DNA from: Dichotomocladium elegans
Taxonomy: Eukaryota; Mucoromycota; Mucoromycetes; Mucorales; Lichtheimiaceae
Assembly (NCBI GenBank): GCA_025716815.1
Contig: JAIXMN010000028.1
Location: forward strand, 62,001-126,000
DNA: 64,000 nt
Direction of reading: 5' to 3'
Shown: piece by piece, positions 23,773 to 34,920 of the stretch
Position numbering within the stretch: position 1 is the stretch's first letter
Layout: each line of letters begins with the position of its first letter
Made by a program: the position numbers and the translations under genes
The notes under the pieces: model-generated
Databases searched by the model: none
What the model saw: the letters and a program-made list of their open reading frames with translations, nothing else
What the model was told of the DNA's origin: nothing

Positions 23773-25845
23773 ATGGAAGGCATTCAAAACTTTGGTCGGC
23801 GCCTCGCCGAAGGGCTTGTCTCGTGGTGGGCTCCTTTGAACCAGACTGATACTCCCAATGATGGAGAACTCGCAACCAGTGAGTTGTCAAACCTGCTCAC
23901 TGCTCCCAGTTGCAATTTCGTCTTCCTTCTAATCACCGTTCCCTCTCCTACAACAGAAATAAGAAAGACACCAGTCGAGCTTCTTGGATCGCTCTCTAGG
24001 GATCTCAAAACTGCTGATTTAGAGAAGCAACGACTTTCAAAAGCAATTGAAGTCCAGAAGGAATAATCTAACGTTCAGATTCTGGCCTTGATCGACAAGA
24101 AAACAGAAAGTGATACGCACACTTGATCACTTCGTCAGCGCGATGGCTGAATGATGTCCTTAAACGTATGATCAGGATGCCCAGGATTGCGCGACTTGTT
24201 GCTATAAAAAACTCCGGGATACTCGCTCCAGAATGCGGAGGGATAAGAAAAAGCACGCTTCTGCCACAGTGAGTAGAGGAACAAGACCACACTGTCTGCG
24301 TATTAATGGCAGCCATTTCTTCAATGCGGTGCAGAATCGACTTCAGCGTACCATGCTGAAAGTGAACAGCAAAGAGTCCGAACTGTCCACCAAATTATAT
24401 AGCGCCAACTGCCATTTGAGCGAACTGAAAGATCAACTTTCGGCTCTCAAACACCAACAGTCACTGGAGCAACAAGAGCCCGAGTGTGAGCTTGAGTATG
24501 GGCAAGGATCGGTAAGAACCCAAGTACCCCTTTGAGGATGACACAACGCTTATATACATATATGAAGAACACAAAGGTCGAAGAAGATGTCTTTGTCGAT
24601 GAAGTGCAACCAGCACAAGAAGAAAGGGCAGGCGTGGAAGAGGAAAACGTGATGGCGGCCGAGACAGAGTTTGTCGGAGACTTGGCCATGGATTTGGATG
24701 AGGAAGGTCAGCGTGGTATATCAAGAAGGAGAAAGCATGAAATTATTGGCTAACGCTTTTTGACAATGTCATAGAACAAGCCGTATTTTTACAAAGACTC
24801 GAAAGCGATAAGCAGGAGCTCCAGTCAACTTTATTTGAGTATCAAGAAAGATCCCCACTCCTGCGTCGCTGGACGGCCAAAGGCGCCGAGTTGGACGTGA
24901 ACTCCTCGAGGCCAGGCAAATACGCGACGAAAATGATAAACTCAAGAAAGAAAATGAAGAATGGAAACAACAGGCGTTCGAGTGGTACATGTTTTTGTTA
25001 ATAAGTGTAGTCCATTTGCTCACACTATCTTCTAGGAAAATCTGTCTCCGAAAGCTAACATAAGCAGGTACTGTCCCCCTGCGAATTTACATCGCATTCT
25101 TGCACACCAGTCAGGAAAGGGATGCAGCTGAACGGAGGACCAACGAGCTTGTCGCCGAAATCCAGAGGAAGGAAGCCAGCGAAGGCGATCTAATGAACGA
25201 GGTATTTATTTTCTAAGCAGTGGCACTTGTACGACTGTCTGTCTATTCATCATGTTATCCAGGCTGATGATCTCAGAAACGAGGCAGTCGTGCTGCTGAA
25301 AGCGAAGCATACCGCTGAAATGGAGAAGGAGGCTCTTGTGCATGACAAAAGAATATTACAGATGCATCGCGATCTGCTGGACCACCAATTGATAGTAAGC
25401 AGCATAGATGGGACACACATGGGACCCAAATGGCTGTTTATTCCCGTTTGTATGTAATAGGTCATGTCCCAAATCGAGGAAGCGAAGCTTGAATCAGATA
25501 ATAACAATACCAAGTACCCAATGGCCAACCGAATCGAAGAGCTTGAAAGAGCTATTAAATATAACAAAAAATCGAAAAAGCGAGAGAAGAAGCTATCACT
25601 GCTAAAATATCATTGTTCAAAAAACAGGCGCAGGATGGAAATGAAATGCAGCTCTGGGTGAACAAGTTCTACGAGCGCGCGCCGTATTGCAACCATTCGA
25701 CGAAAACGTGGAATATCCAGGACGATTGTCGTCGGATTCGATAACTCGCAAAAGACGCAGAGATGAGGAGGGCGGCGATGACGACATTGACAGTAACGAA
25801 AATGCGACACATACAAGTCGACATTGTAAATATAGAAGACTATGA
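23773..25845 (+). pseudogene. Truncated MAD1-like copy C, broken
   Basis: It starts MEGIQNFGRRLAEG and follows the MAD1 exon order, including a KHQQS segment and the exon around HDKRILQMHRD. Breaks: an in-frame TAA near 24064 in the second exon where MAD1 and copy A read through; the donor of that exon is lost (GAAAGTG instead of GTACG); and a one-base shift in the last exon near 25570. The last exon ends with RKRRRDEEGG, an acidic run and RRL plus stop, as in the other truncated copies, so the Mad2-binding motif and C-terminal domain are absent. It is unlikely to make a Mad1 protein; a non-coding transcript cannot be excluded. Confidence 0.82.
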
Positions 25846-27796
25846 GTTTGTAATATATCTGAAATAAAACGCAAGGCGTAACCAGCTTAAATTGTCCCGG
25901 AGATACAAGCTGAAGGATATGCGGAAAGGAACTGGTCATCGGCTCATGTCTCAAAGACTTGTATCCTGCACCGTTGGTATCCATATCCAAGTCCACCTCC
26001 ACATACCATTGTCTGATACCGAAACTCCGTCAAAGATGCGGACGAGCAACTCTGCAAATCCTGGGTCTGTGTCTCGGAAGATCCAGTGGTTTTATAGAGA
26101 CCAAAAAGAAAAAATGAGGTGCCGTACTGGGACCAACTTTCTGCGGATCCGTTCCTCAACAGGGGGGAACGCAGTACGCAGAGGAGTGGAAGCAGCACAA
26201 TGATTTCGAGATCGCCTGCTTTAATAGCTCCATCCTTCCTGACACCACTTTGCAAAAGATTTTCGAGTTCTAAAGGAAAACTATACCTTGTCGCCCAACA
26301 GCAGAAGCGACCTCGCGATGCTTGCATTCGCCATTGATGCACCGTTCAATACCACCTGAAAGCGGTTATGGCAATGGATTCATACTTAGACACTTCAATG
26401 GTTGCTTGCTCCATGTCGAATAAGTAAATAGAATCTTATCCCTCTCCTCCCGTGATAAAGATGCGCCATTCTCGTCTTGTTGTTACTGCTACTTCGAAGC
26501 TAAAATGAACTTGGACTCGTTCATGGTGTGTGTGTGTGTGCGCGTGTGTTTTGCCTTCCCCCTTGCGTTCATTTTGGTTTCGTAAACTGCAGTTCCATCC
26601 AGAAGAACGTGGTTCCGAAACGAGTTTGAAAGCTCGAGCAAGAGAGTACCGACCAAGGGGCTGAGCGCTGCTGGTCACTAAATGCACACTGTGGGAAGAA
26701 ACAGTATTACTGTGCTTTTCCCGCCACAGGATTGGCGCTTATATTACGCACTTTTTGGGGAAACAGAGATACCTTGTGTCCCAGAGAAACGGTGCTCGTT
26801 TTCAATGTCATCTGCGCGCAATTGTATCTGGTTCTATGGACACTCCCGTTTGCTATGATGCGTAGAAGAGTATTCCGGTAATGGGTGCAGCACTTGCTCG
26901 CAATCTGGCATCCCCCTTTGTTTCGCTTCATCAGCGCCAAGTTCCCACGACTGGACACAGTAGCAAAGATTGGGCATACGGCAACCTTGCAAAGAGCACT
27001 GGTGTGTCGTTTCTACGTTCAAGATGTGCGTGTGGGATACGTAATTCATCGCCGAACTTTGGCGAAGAAGGCTTTCTTCGTTATATGCAACCGAGCCTGT
27101 CTGATGCCTACAGAGGTCTAAATATTTTGAGTTCAATGACCTGGTCTTAGCATGTGCTTCTTCTGCCCATGATTCACATCTCTACCCCCCTCCACACACA
27201 CACACATATGTCTTTTCGTACCTCAGTAAAACTAAAGGCTTAAAAAGACTATTTCTTTTTGCAACCTGTACGGACACAACTAGGCCACCGTACTGTCTTC
27301 CTGGATGGCCATCTACCTTTCGGGAGTTCACCGCGTCTTGAGAGGTTTTGCAGGTCTTCATCCTTGAAACACCCGCCAACGTGAGCACTGAAGCTCGTCG
27401 TAGTGTTGCCATCCACATAGAAGGTGTGCGATCGACGCAGTGAGCAGCGCAGAAAGCCTTGCCGTCATCAACGAACCAGGGCACATTGCACAATGACGAG
27501 TTGCTCCCGAGTACAAGCTGAGTGAAAGACCCCCAAAATCTATTCGCGGGAGAGCCTTGGGCGATGAAGGACATGCGGGAAAATACGCATGATCTTCATG
27601 ACCAAGACCCCTCACTCTAATTCTTCGCATCCCACCTCCTTGACAGTGTTACTTTTGCCTGTTCTCGAGTTTTTTTTTATTTTTTTTTAAAAAAAAATTG
27701 TGGCAAGTACTACATATTCTGTTTTCCGGCGTGGATGGATTAACATGAAGATATATATATGTATATATACATAAAAAAAGAAGAGCTGTCAAAATC
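25846..27796. other. Tail repeat of copy C, then unassigned sequence
   Basis: About 25890-26290 is the tail repeat shared with copies A and D, with the conserved antisense frame 26342-25944. From 26400 to 27640 there is no convincing gene. A GT-rich run lies at 26527-26550. A minus-strand open run at about 27455-27240 (containing YVDGNTTTSF, then VGGCFKDEDL) looks partly coding but has no start or clear splice partner. A T-then-A homopolymer block at 27670-27698 and an AT repeat near 27752-27770 precede the SGF73 3' end. Confidence 0.45.
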
Positions 27797-29893
27797 CTAG
27801 ACCGCATCGTGCATGGACCCACTTGCGGCTGCAAACATGTTTGGGCTCCCATCCATCGCAAACCCAATCATACCCATGGAGTTCCCAGTTATGCCGGAAG
27901 AAGAGGAGGTAGACGAAGAGGAGGAACGCTGAACGCCCAATCGAGCACCAACGTTGGACGAAGAAGGGAATGAAGTGTGCGAAAGGTTGTATTGCTGCTG
28001 AAGTGGTGACGGTCCAGCGGAGCCGTATGGTGTGGGTGACATATTGTATAGACTAGTAAGAGTATTGCTGCTTTCGCTCTGGCAATTGGGTGCAGGTTTC
28101 GGGGTGATGGCATCGATGAGGATGTCTCGCAGTCGGTAACATTGACGTCGGCGTTTAACAAAGTAATAGGGCTTCCGCACCAGCGCCCGTGGTTTGCTGC
28201 ATTGGATAGCTTGCATGATATTTTCCACTTCCTCATCTGAATTCACCTGTTGTTCCTCTTGCAGTGCTGCTGTACCGTCACCGCTCGCTAGGTTGGCACT
28301 TGACGGACCGGGAGACGCTGTAGACTGGAGTTTCCTTGAATTTGCCTTGGTGTTTCCCTTGGATACCACGGCCGCGCCGCCTTTCTTATCTGTTGCGGGC
28401 GCTCCGCTTGCTGACGATCCCACCGTTAGACACTTTATTGAAATACGCACATGAGAATAGCTCAACGGAAGAAATATACTTACTCTGCGGGCGACCGATC
28501 GCTTTTTTCTGGTACGCCGAAAGAAGTACATCGTAAGGCTGTGACCGGCCAGCGACTGCACGTTTGGCACCCATGGAATGGCTTTTGCACGTTAATGACC
28601 GGGTGCAAGGGGTATTATTTGGGCCCTGAATTACACCACATTGCTTATCTAGATCCAACGGGGCTAGCAGAATATTTTTTGGCAGGGGAAGAGGAGTGAA
28701 TTAGTTAACATTGACAAGCAAAATACGAGAAATGGTCCATACGTTTTGGTTTTGGACCCTTTTGTTTCTGTTTTTCCTTCTTTGTTTTCTTTTTTTCTGG
28801 TTTCTCGCTGCTTGAGGGCGGTCGCTTTTCTGGAGTACTGGTGAGATCTAGCCCGTCTAAGCAATACAGCGATACATATAGACATCTCCCTGGTTATCAG
28901 CATATTTTTCAATTCTTCGCGTGTTCGTTCTTCACCTTTTGCACTCTCTTCTGTCCTGGGCTGTTTTTTCTTTTGCTGTTGTAACTCATTCTGCCGCTTG
29001 TTCGCCAACGGTTCGTCGTCGTCGTCGTCATCCTCTTCGTCCGAAACGATCGGTTTTCCCAATTTGGATTTGTCGGTGGCGGATAAGTGTGCCAGTGCTC
29101 TTGGTTTCTTGTGTCCTGTACCACCCCCTTTGCCACACGTTTCTGAGATGTGATGTTTAATACTTCATTTGGTAAAAAAGAGTGCAAAAGGAATTCGCAT
29201 ACCTGAATGTGCCTTGATGCTGCTTGCAAGAATGTTACGATCACAGTTTTTGCATTTGACAGTTACAGTGTCCTCTTCTACCGTTATTGTGCCGCTTGCT
29301 TTTCTGTCATTCGTGTCGAGACGCGACACGGAGGGCGAGAAAGATCCTTCAGAGAGACTATCTTTTATGTACGTGTCAAGTGAGTCGGGCCTCTTTTCCC
29401 TGCCTTTTGCTGTTTGCTCACCTTCATCCAAGGACTCCATATCGATCATGTCTCGTAGATGACTTTGACGCGTCGCAAATGCCCAAGATTTTTCGGAGTC
29501 CTGTGGAGCGTTAGCTTCTGAGTTAGGCGAGAGTCAATCCCAGCTGGGCTACTGCCAGAAAGACAGCTAGAGTTCCGGGTGTAACGTGCTTGTTCTAGTT
29601 CGGAAAGGGATTCACACTTTGTAATGTGATGAAAGGTTCAATAAGCAACCAAATGTCTTCGTTCGTGAGATGTCCAAAGTCATTCCGCTTGCATCTCTCA
29701 ACCAGACATGGGCAATCAGAAATATGTATCATACACACAGTGTTGGTTTTCTCGTTCGTTATTGCTTCCTGCGCTTTTGTATATATATATGCAGCGGGAA
29801 GGTTTGAGATGTTAATGAGGATAGAGATTTATGAACACCTGTAGCTAAGATTACGGCAGTACCTTGTTTTCTGTCTGGGCTGCTAGCCGCCAT
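27797..29893 (-). CDS. SGF73: SAGA complex subunit Sgf73 / ataxin-7-like
   Basis: Six exons (29893-29863, 29517-29203, 29142-28936, 28856-28743, 28663-28484, 28410-27797) sum to 1461 nt, or 486 residues. Sgf73 anchors the H2B deubiquitinase module to SAGA in the nucleus. The N-terminal zinc finger is visible at 99-118 (C-x2-C, then H-x3-C: CKNC...HSETC), split by an intron. A poly-Asp/Glu and Lys-rich linker follows. The SCA7 zinc-binding domain at about 223-283 is near-canonical: [29 protein letters not shown] and [10 protein letters not shown]. The C-terminus is Ser/Gln-rich and probably disordered. Four introns are 60-79 nt. The first is 345 nt and is the least certain part, because it rests on a 10-codon first exon ([10 protein letters not shown]); the sequence from DSEKSW on is secure. 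Confidence 0.9.
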
Positions 29894-30201
29894 GACAAGA
29901 GAAAAAAAAAGGGGGAGGGATGTTATATGCAATAATCCAGCAAAATGAATGGAAATGGCTGAGATGGACTCACTGAAAAGAAAGAAAATAAGGAAGGCAA
30001 TGTTGGGCTCAGACGAGCTGCACAGAAGAGAAAAGAAGAGAAAAGAGACGTGCTTGGAGTTGCAGCAGCAGTGTGTGGGTTGTATGAAGATTGTGGAAGG
30101 ATAGTATGCCGAGTCCGGATCCCCGACTCTGTCGACCTCCAATCAGAAGCCAGATTTTCGTGTAGCACAGCTTTATTATTGTTATTCCACTCAATGTTCA
30201 T
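29894..30201. other. Intergenic between SGF73 5' end and the calponin gene 3' end
   Basis: It is about 310 bases and purine-rich near 29905-30050 on the plus strand, so a pyrimidine-rich 5'UTR for SGF73 is likely. No gene was found. Confidence 0.5.
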
Positions 30202-31151
30202 TCAATTGACAACGTTGCTTATCTCGCGCCGGGCGCCAAAGATGATGCCCGACTTTTTTGGGGGGGGCGCAGAACGATGCGTTAGCATGAACGATGCAGA
30301 GTGCGTGTGTGGTTCTTGCCTCACCTGATTGGCGCCCTTGCGATGTCCATAATGAAGAGGGTTATACATTGCCTTGCCGGCGTTGAGGACCTCCTGCGAA
30401 AACTCCACTTCATGCTTTTCAGAAAGCTTGGGACCTAAGAACTAAATCACGAGCTGCTGAGGTGAGATGGATCGATTTGCTCTCGACGGTTCAACTGGGG
30501 AATGTTCACGTACGCTCGAGCAGAGGCCTGCCTTATAAGCATGGCGGGATAATGAAAACACGGTATCGATCACCTTTTTGCTCCATGTTATCGCGGATGG
30601 TCCGGTTGGAAAGAATGCAACTTACCTGGGTCATGTTCTTCTTCTCATACAAATCGATTGTCTGGAACAGCTCAAACTGGGGAACACCCAACTTCTCGGC
30701 ACCCGCGAGAAACTTTGCGATATTTTCCATCTAAAAAAAAGGATCATCATGAATTATGCCCGCATTGCATTTTGCATATCCTGCAAGGAGAAGACGATCA
30801 CCTGAATAAATGGCATCTTGGAAACACGGAAGGAGCCCTGACCGGGCAATAGTTTCCCAATGAGCCTACAAGCCGATCGATTGTTCAGAAGCTTTTCAGA
30901 GAAAATACCCAGCAGTATGTATCTTACTTGCAAAGGATAACACCGTCCTTCAGGCTTTCATAGAATCCGATGTGCGGAAACGGCTCACCAAGGACACCCT
31001 CGATCCATTGTCGAGCTTCTTGCTCGTTGTCGATCGAGTATTTTGACTGGATCTTGCGTTGGATATCTGGTCAATATGCGTTAGAGTCTGGAGGCGACGT
31101 TGAATAACCGATCAGTTGTTTACCGCGATCAATGCCATAGAGGGGAGCCAT
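30202..31151 (-). CDS. Transgelin/calponin-type actin-binding protein (Scp1-like)
   Basis: Seven exons (31151-31124, 31066-30928, 30865-30802, 30730-30626, 30573-30510, 30434-30325, 30252-30202) sum to 561 nt, or 186 residues, close to Scp1 and transgelin. A single calponin-homology domain fills residues 20-140: ARQWIEGVLGE, LKDGVILCKL, then MENIAKFLAG, GVPQFELFQTIDLYEKKNM and FSLSRHAYKAG. One calponin-like repeat closes the protein (GANQSGIIFGARREI). Family members bundle actin filaments in cortical patches. The last 72-nt intron has no stop codon and a length divisible by three, so an unspliced frame is possible. Splicing is preferred because it gives GANQSG, and a CTAAC branch site is present. 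Confidence 0.92.
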
Positions 31152-32212
31152 TTGTAAAAGGACTGGAATGGGTAGAAGAGGGAAAGAGAGAGTGTGTGAG
31201 TGCTGATGAAGGATAGAGAGAGTGGTTTTTAAACCAAAATAGGCTTGTGTTCCAGCTCATTAATTTACTAACAATAAAAGAACAATGGCAGCCAATTACC
31301 TTATTATATGAAATCGTCGTATCAATAGGTAAAAGGATTTCGTTAGTCAACAACCCCTCGTACACTTTAACTTACCACCGGTTCGCATCAGGCAGATCCA
31401 AATGTGCACAGGGCGATAACGATTCTTTTTCTCTGATTCGGCTGATGGTTGTGGGAGTCTCAAGCTACACGTAATGATTCCTGATGCCGGTATTGAAACA
31501 GTATATATTTGTGCTACTCCTTCACACATGAGCTCTCTGGTTGATTGCCAATCGAAGGGAGTCGGTGGGGGCTGATAGGGACTGAGGAAGTGATAGTTAG
31601 TTAGTCTTGCTATCGTACATGATATCCAAAAACCACGCGTTACAAGCTGTTCTGGTTATCCGGTAATGGGTACACCCAGTAAGATTTCGAGTTAGCAGGT
31701 GTCTGCGCGCACTAATCCGCCATACAGAAGTCTATTGCTCTGTGCGCTACTTTAACAGGTAGGCGCGCAAAGAGGAATCGGTTTCCCCACACCCCGGCCC
31801 CTTGCATGAATTTTTTTTTTTTTGCTGCAAGGTACAGACAACAGTCTTTGGGATTAAGTCAGGATCCGGACAGGTTAGCAACATCATCGCACGAGCCAAT
31901 ATCTATCGACAGTGCCTTAGGATGATGAGGAACGGGCAATCACAAATGCATTTTGGCGTGGGTGGTGTGGGTGGGTCGGAGGACTTTTGTGCCAATTGGA
32001 AGGGTAAAAAAAAATCACCTTAGCTTTCAATAAAAGCAGACGTGTATTTTTTTTTCTCCACTTGGATTCATTCCACTTTCTGTTCTCCCTTCCCTCCTTG
32101 GCTGCGTGGTTGCTTTTCACCCAGCTTCTCGCCTCCTTTCCACCCTACTTCCTCCCATACCTCTTTTTCTCTTTTGACAATTGTAACGACCCCAAAAAAC
32201 AGGGATTCAACC
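31152..32212. promoter_or_regulatory. Divergent promoter region between the calponin and STRAP-like genes
   Basis: This 1.06-kb region separates two divergent genes. A pyrimidine-rich run at 32080-32190 just precedes the + strand gene and is its likely 5'UTR. No internal gene or clear TATA box was identified. Confidence 0.45.
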
Positions 32213-33776
32213 ATGCTAAATACCAACCTGCGTTCGGCCCCTTTGACCTGCATTGGTCACAGTCGACCTGTTGTGGATGTCCACTTTTCCGAACTTACCA
32301 GTGATAACAAATATTATATGATTACCGCCTCCAAAGGCAAGATGGAGGAGAAGAGGGAGGTCTCAGAGCATGAGGGATGATGCTGACGGTGGATAGTGAT
32401 GACCAATAGATGGAAAACCTATGCTTCGCGATGGGCAGACGGGTGATTGGATCGGGACGTTCTCGGGCCATAAAGGTGCTGTGTGGAGCGCACGTCTGTC
32501 ACGGGGAGCGCATCGAGCAGTGACTGGCGCAGGCGATTTCACAGCCAAAGTATGGGATACGGCGACGGGAGAGGAGCTTTTTTCGTTTCAACATAAGCAT
32601 ATCGTGCGTTCCGTCAACTTTTGCCCAGAAGGCACACGAATCATTACGGGTGGCCAGGAGAAGATCCTGCGCATATATGATTTATATCGACCAGACACTC
32701 CCATGTATGAGAGCCAGGACCATGTGGGTACCGTCCGGGCTACGCTCTGGCATCCCAATGGCAATATCATCATGAGCGGAGGCGAGGACGGAGGCATTCT
32801 AGTCAAGGACCTCCGCCAGATGAAGACGGTGTGTGAATTCACTACGGGAGGACCGCTGGCATTCATGAACTTTACTTCCAGCCACGAGGCAGTTTACTGG
32901 GCGAACGAGAAAAACGTACACGTTTGGTCACTTGCACAGTAGGTGTTCACGCGAGAGAACAGAGGGAACAAAGATTTACTCTTACTGATGACGGTTCTGG
33001 TACTGCAGAGGGTTCAACTTTGACAGGGCCCTGGAAAACACTATTGAAGTGCGGCAAAACGTGTCGTGCCTCTCTGTTCACCCCAAGGGAGAAACTTTTG
33101 TGTATGGAAGTGACTCGGACCCATGGCTCCGCATCTGTGACGCCATGTCAGGCACCGAGCTCGGTAAGATATATGTCCGGCCAAAATAAATGGGTTTGCT
33201 CATGGATGGTTTTTGACTAGATACCCGAAAAGGTCACCACGGACCAATCCATTCAGTCAGCTACAGTCCGGATGGCGAACTCTATGCCACAGGGTCCGGT
33301 AAGTTTATTGCAAAGGAAATAAGATGCGCAGGCATTTCGCTTATGCATGCCGCTTATGTAGAGGATGGCACTGTTCGGTTGTGGCAATCGGATCCCTCAA
33401 AATCCTATGGTCTCTGGGAGAGAGTGTAATAATGAACGATTCCTATTATACATTTATTTTCCTCTCTCACACTCAGATGCGCACACATAATTTATGCTCT
33501 GACTAGTTTGTGTCGCCATGATAAATAGAAAAACAATCGCTGCTCTCGTGGGGTGGGGGAGAATGACGCGCTAATGTCGGTCATATGCAGCCTGGCGAAG
33601 AAGGTGCCTCAGAAAGTGGCCCTATCATCTTGCTCCTTTGTATAGTCATCGGGCGTATGTCGGACACTGTGTGCAACGGAATGGCGGAAGGTATTTCCGG
33701 CCGCTTGAGTGGGCTTTTAAAGGAGAAACCGAGAGGTCCCGTTAGACCGGAAACTCCAAAATGGCAAAAAGTCTAA
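32213..33776 (+). CDS. STRAP-like WD40 protein
   Basis: Exons 32213-32336, 32410-32938, 33009-33163, 33221-33298, 33362-33423 and 33591-33776 sum to 1134 nt, or 377 residues. STRAP/unrip is a seven-blade WD40 propeller; in animals it joins the SMN complex and binds TGF-beta receptors. Matches include [80 protein letters not shown] and YGLW. The first intron uses a GC donor (AAAG/GCAAG), supported because it restores the SKDGKPML sequence. An in-frame stop at 33427-33429 would give a 317-residue form. The preferred splice adds PGEEGASE and a basic tail ending PETPKWQKV. A further 75-nt intron (33616-33690) may remove the hydrophobic PIILLLCIV run. Confidence 0.87.
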
Positions 33777-34700
33777 ATGCGAAGCATTCGAGCGCTGATC
33801 AAAACTTAATTCTTTTATTTTCGCCCATGATGATCGGGTGTTTTCATCATCAAAGGCAAGTGTTACACGTCCCCAATTCATTGTGTGTGTTGGGGGGGGA
33901 AGAGAGAAATCGTTTATAGTGTAAAAAGCAAGCAAGATGATGCAGTGTAATGTCTGTGAACCTCTCTCCTCCTCCGTCTCTCTCTTCATTTCAACAGATG
34001 ACCTCCTCTCCGCACATACACCCCTTTCGGGAAATGCTCACTGTCTGCTGAGCAATGATTACCCGGCTTGGGCAATGGACACATCGGCCTATTTCAAGGG
34101 CCCTCCCCCCTTTTTTTTCATAGATAAGCACGCGATTTACAATGAGTAAGAGGGTACGATAAAAAAAAAATTAAGGAGGACTGGTCTATTCTGAAAGGAA
34201 GGTTATTTTTCTCGGAAAGAGGAGATGACCTTCTTCATACTATTCTACAGATTGCAAAGTGTGGGCGGAGGGTTGGGTGCATGAGCAGACTCACGCAGAT
34301 ATAAATAAAAGAGTCTACGATGCAACTTTATCAGTTTGTATATGAAGACGTGCTATTTGTTTGATTACAGAGCAAGATGGAATTAAATTACGAGTTTAGT
34401 TTGGTATAAGGGAAAAGCATTAAATATAGAGATGGCGCGGTGGATCGAAGTGGGGGAGAGAGAGAGAGAGAGAGAGAGAAAGTTACTGCGGAGGAGAAAG
34501 TTAGATACTGGACTATATATAAAAACATCCACATAAAAAGAAAGGATTTGGCGGGCTGTGCGAGTAGGAGCGAATGGTGTGATTGAACTATGTATAGAAC
34601 GGAAAAGAATGGCTATTGGAAATTTATCCTTATGCTTCGTGTGTTTGATGGTTAGCGCCTGCAAGAGAGAAAGAGTCGTATGTATGTATGTTTGCTGTTT

Positions 34701-34753
<53 letters not shown>

Positions 34754-34920
34754 TGTGTGTGTAAGGGAGCGGTACTTATGAGGGAAAGGGTAACAAGAGA
34801 GAGAAAAATGTCATGGAGTGGATGCGTTGCGTGATGGAAAGCAACATCCCTTTGGATGATGGTACATTGGCGTTAGGTGATAATGGCTAAGAGGAGAAGG
34901 GGGTTGGCGAAACGGGCAGT
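33777..34920. other. Convergent intergenic region with microsatellites
   Basis: This is 3' flank of two convergent genes. A (GA)n run lies at about 34456-34479 and a (TG)n run at about 34703-34744. Open frames here are products of the repeats. Confidence 0.55.
34703..34744. repeat. (TG)n microsatellite
   Basis: This is a near-perfect dinucleotide run of about 42 bases with TATG variants at the end. Confidence 0.9.

Noticed and set aside
27797..28570. 257-codon single frame starting at 28570 as a separate gene
   Set aside because: Its first 50 codons run through an intron in the wrong frame; the true product is the last exons of SGF73, where the SCA7 domain is restored by splicing at 28483/28410.
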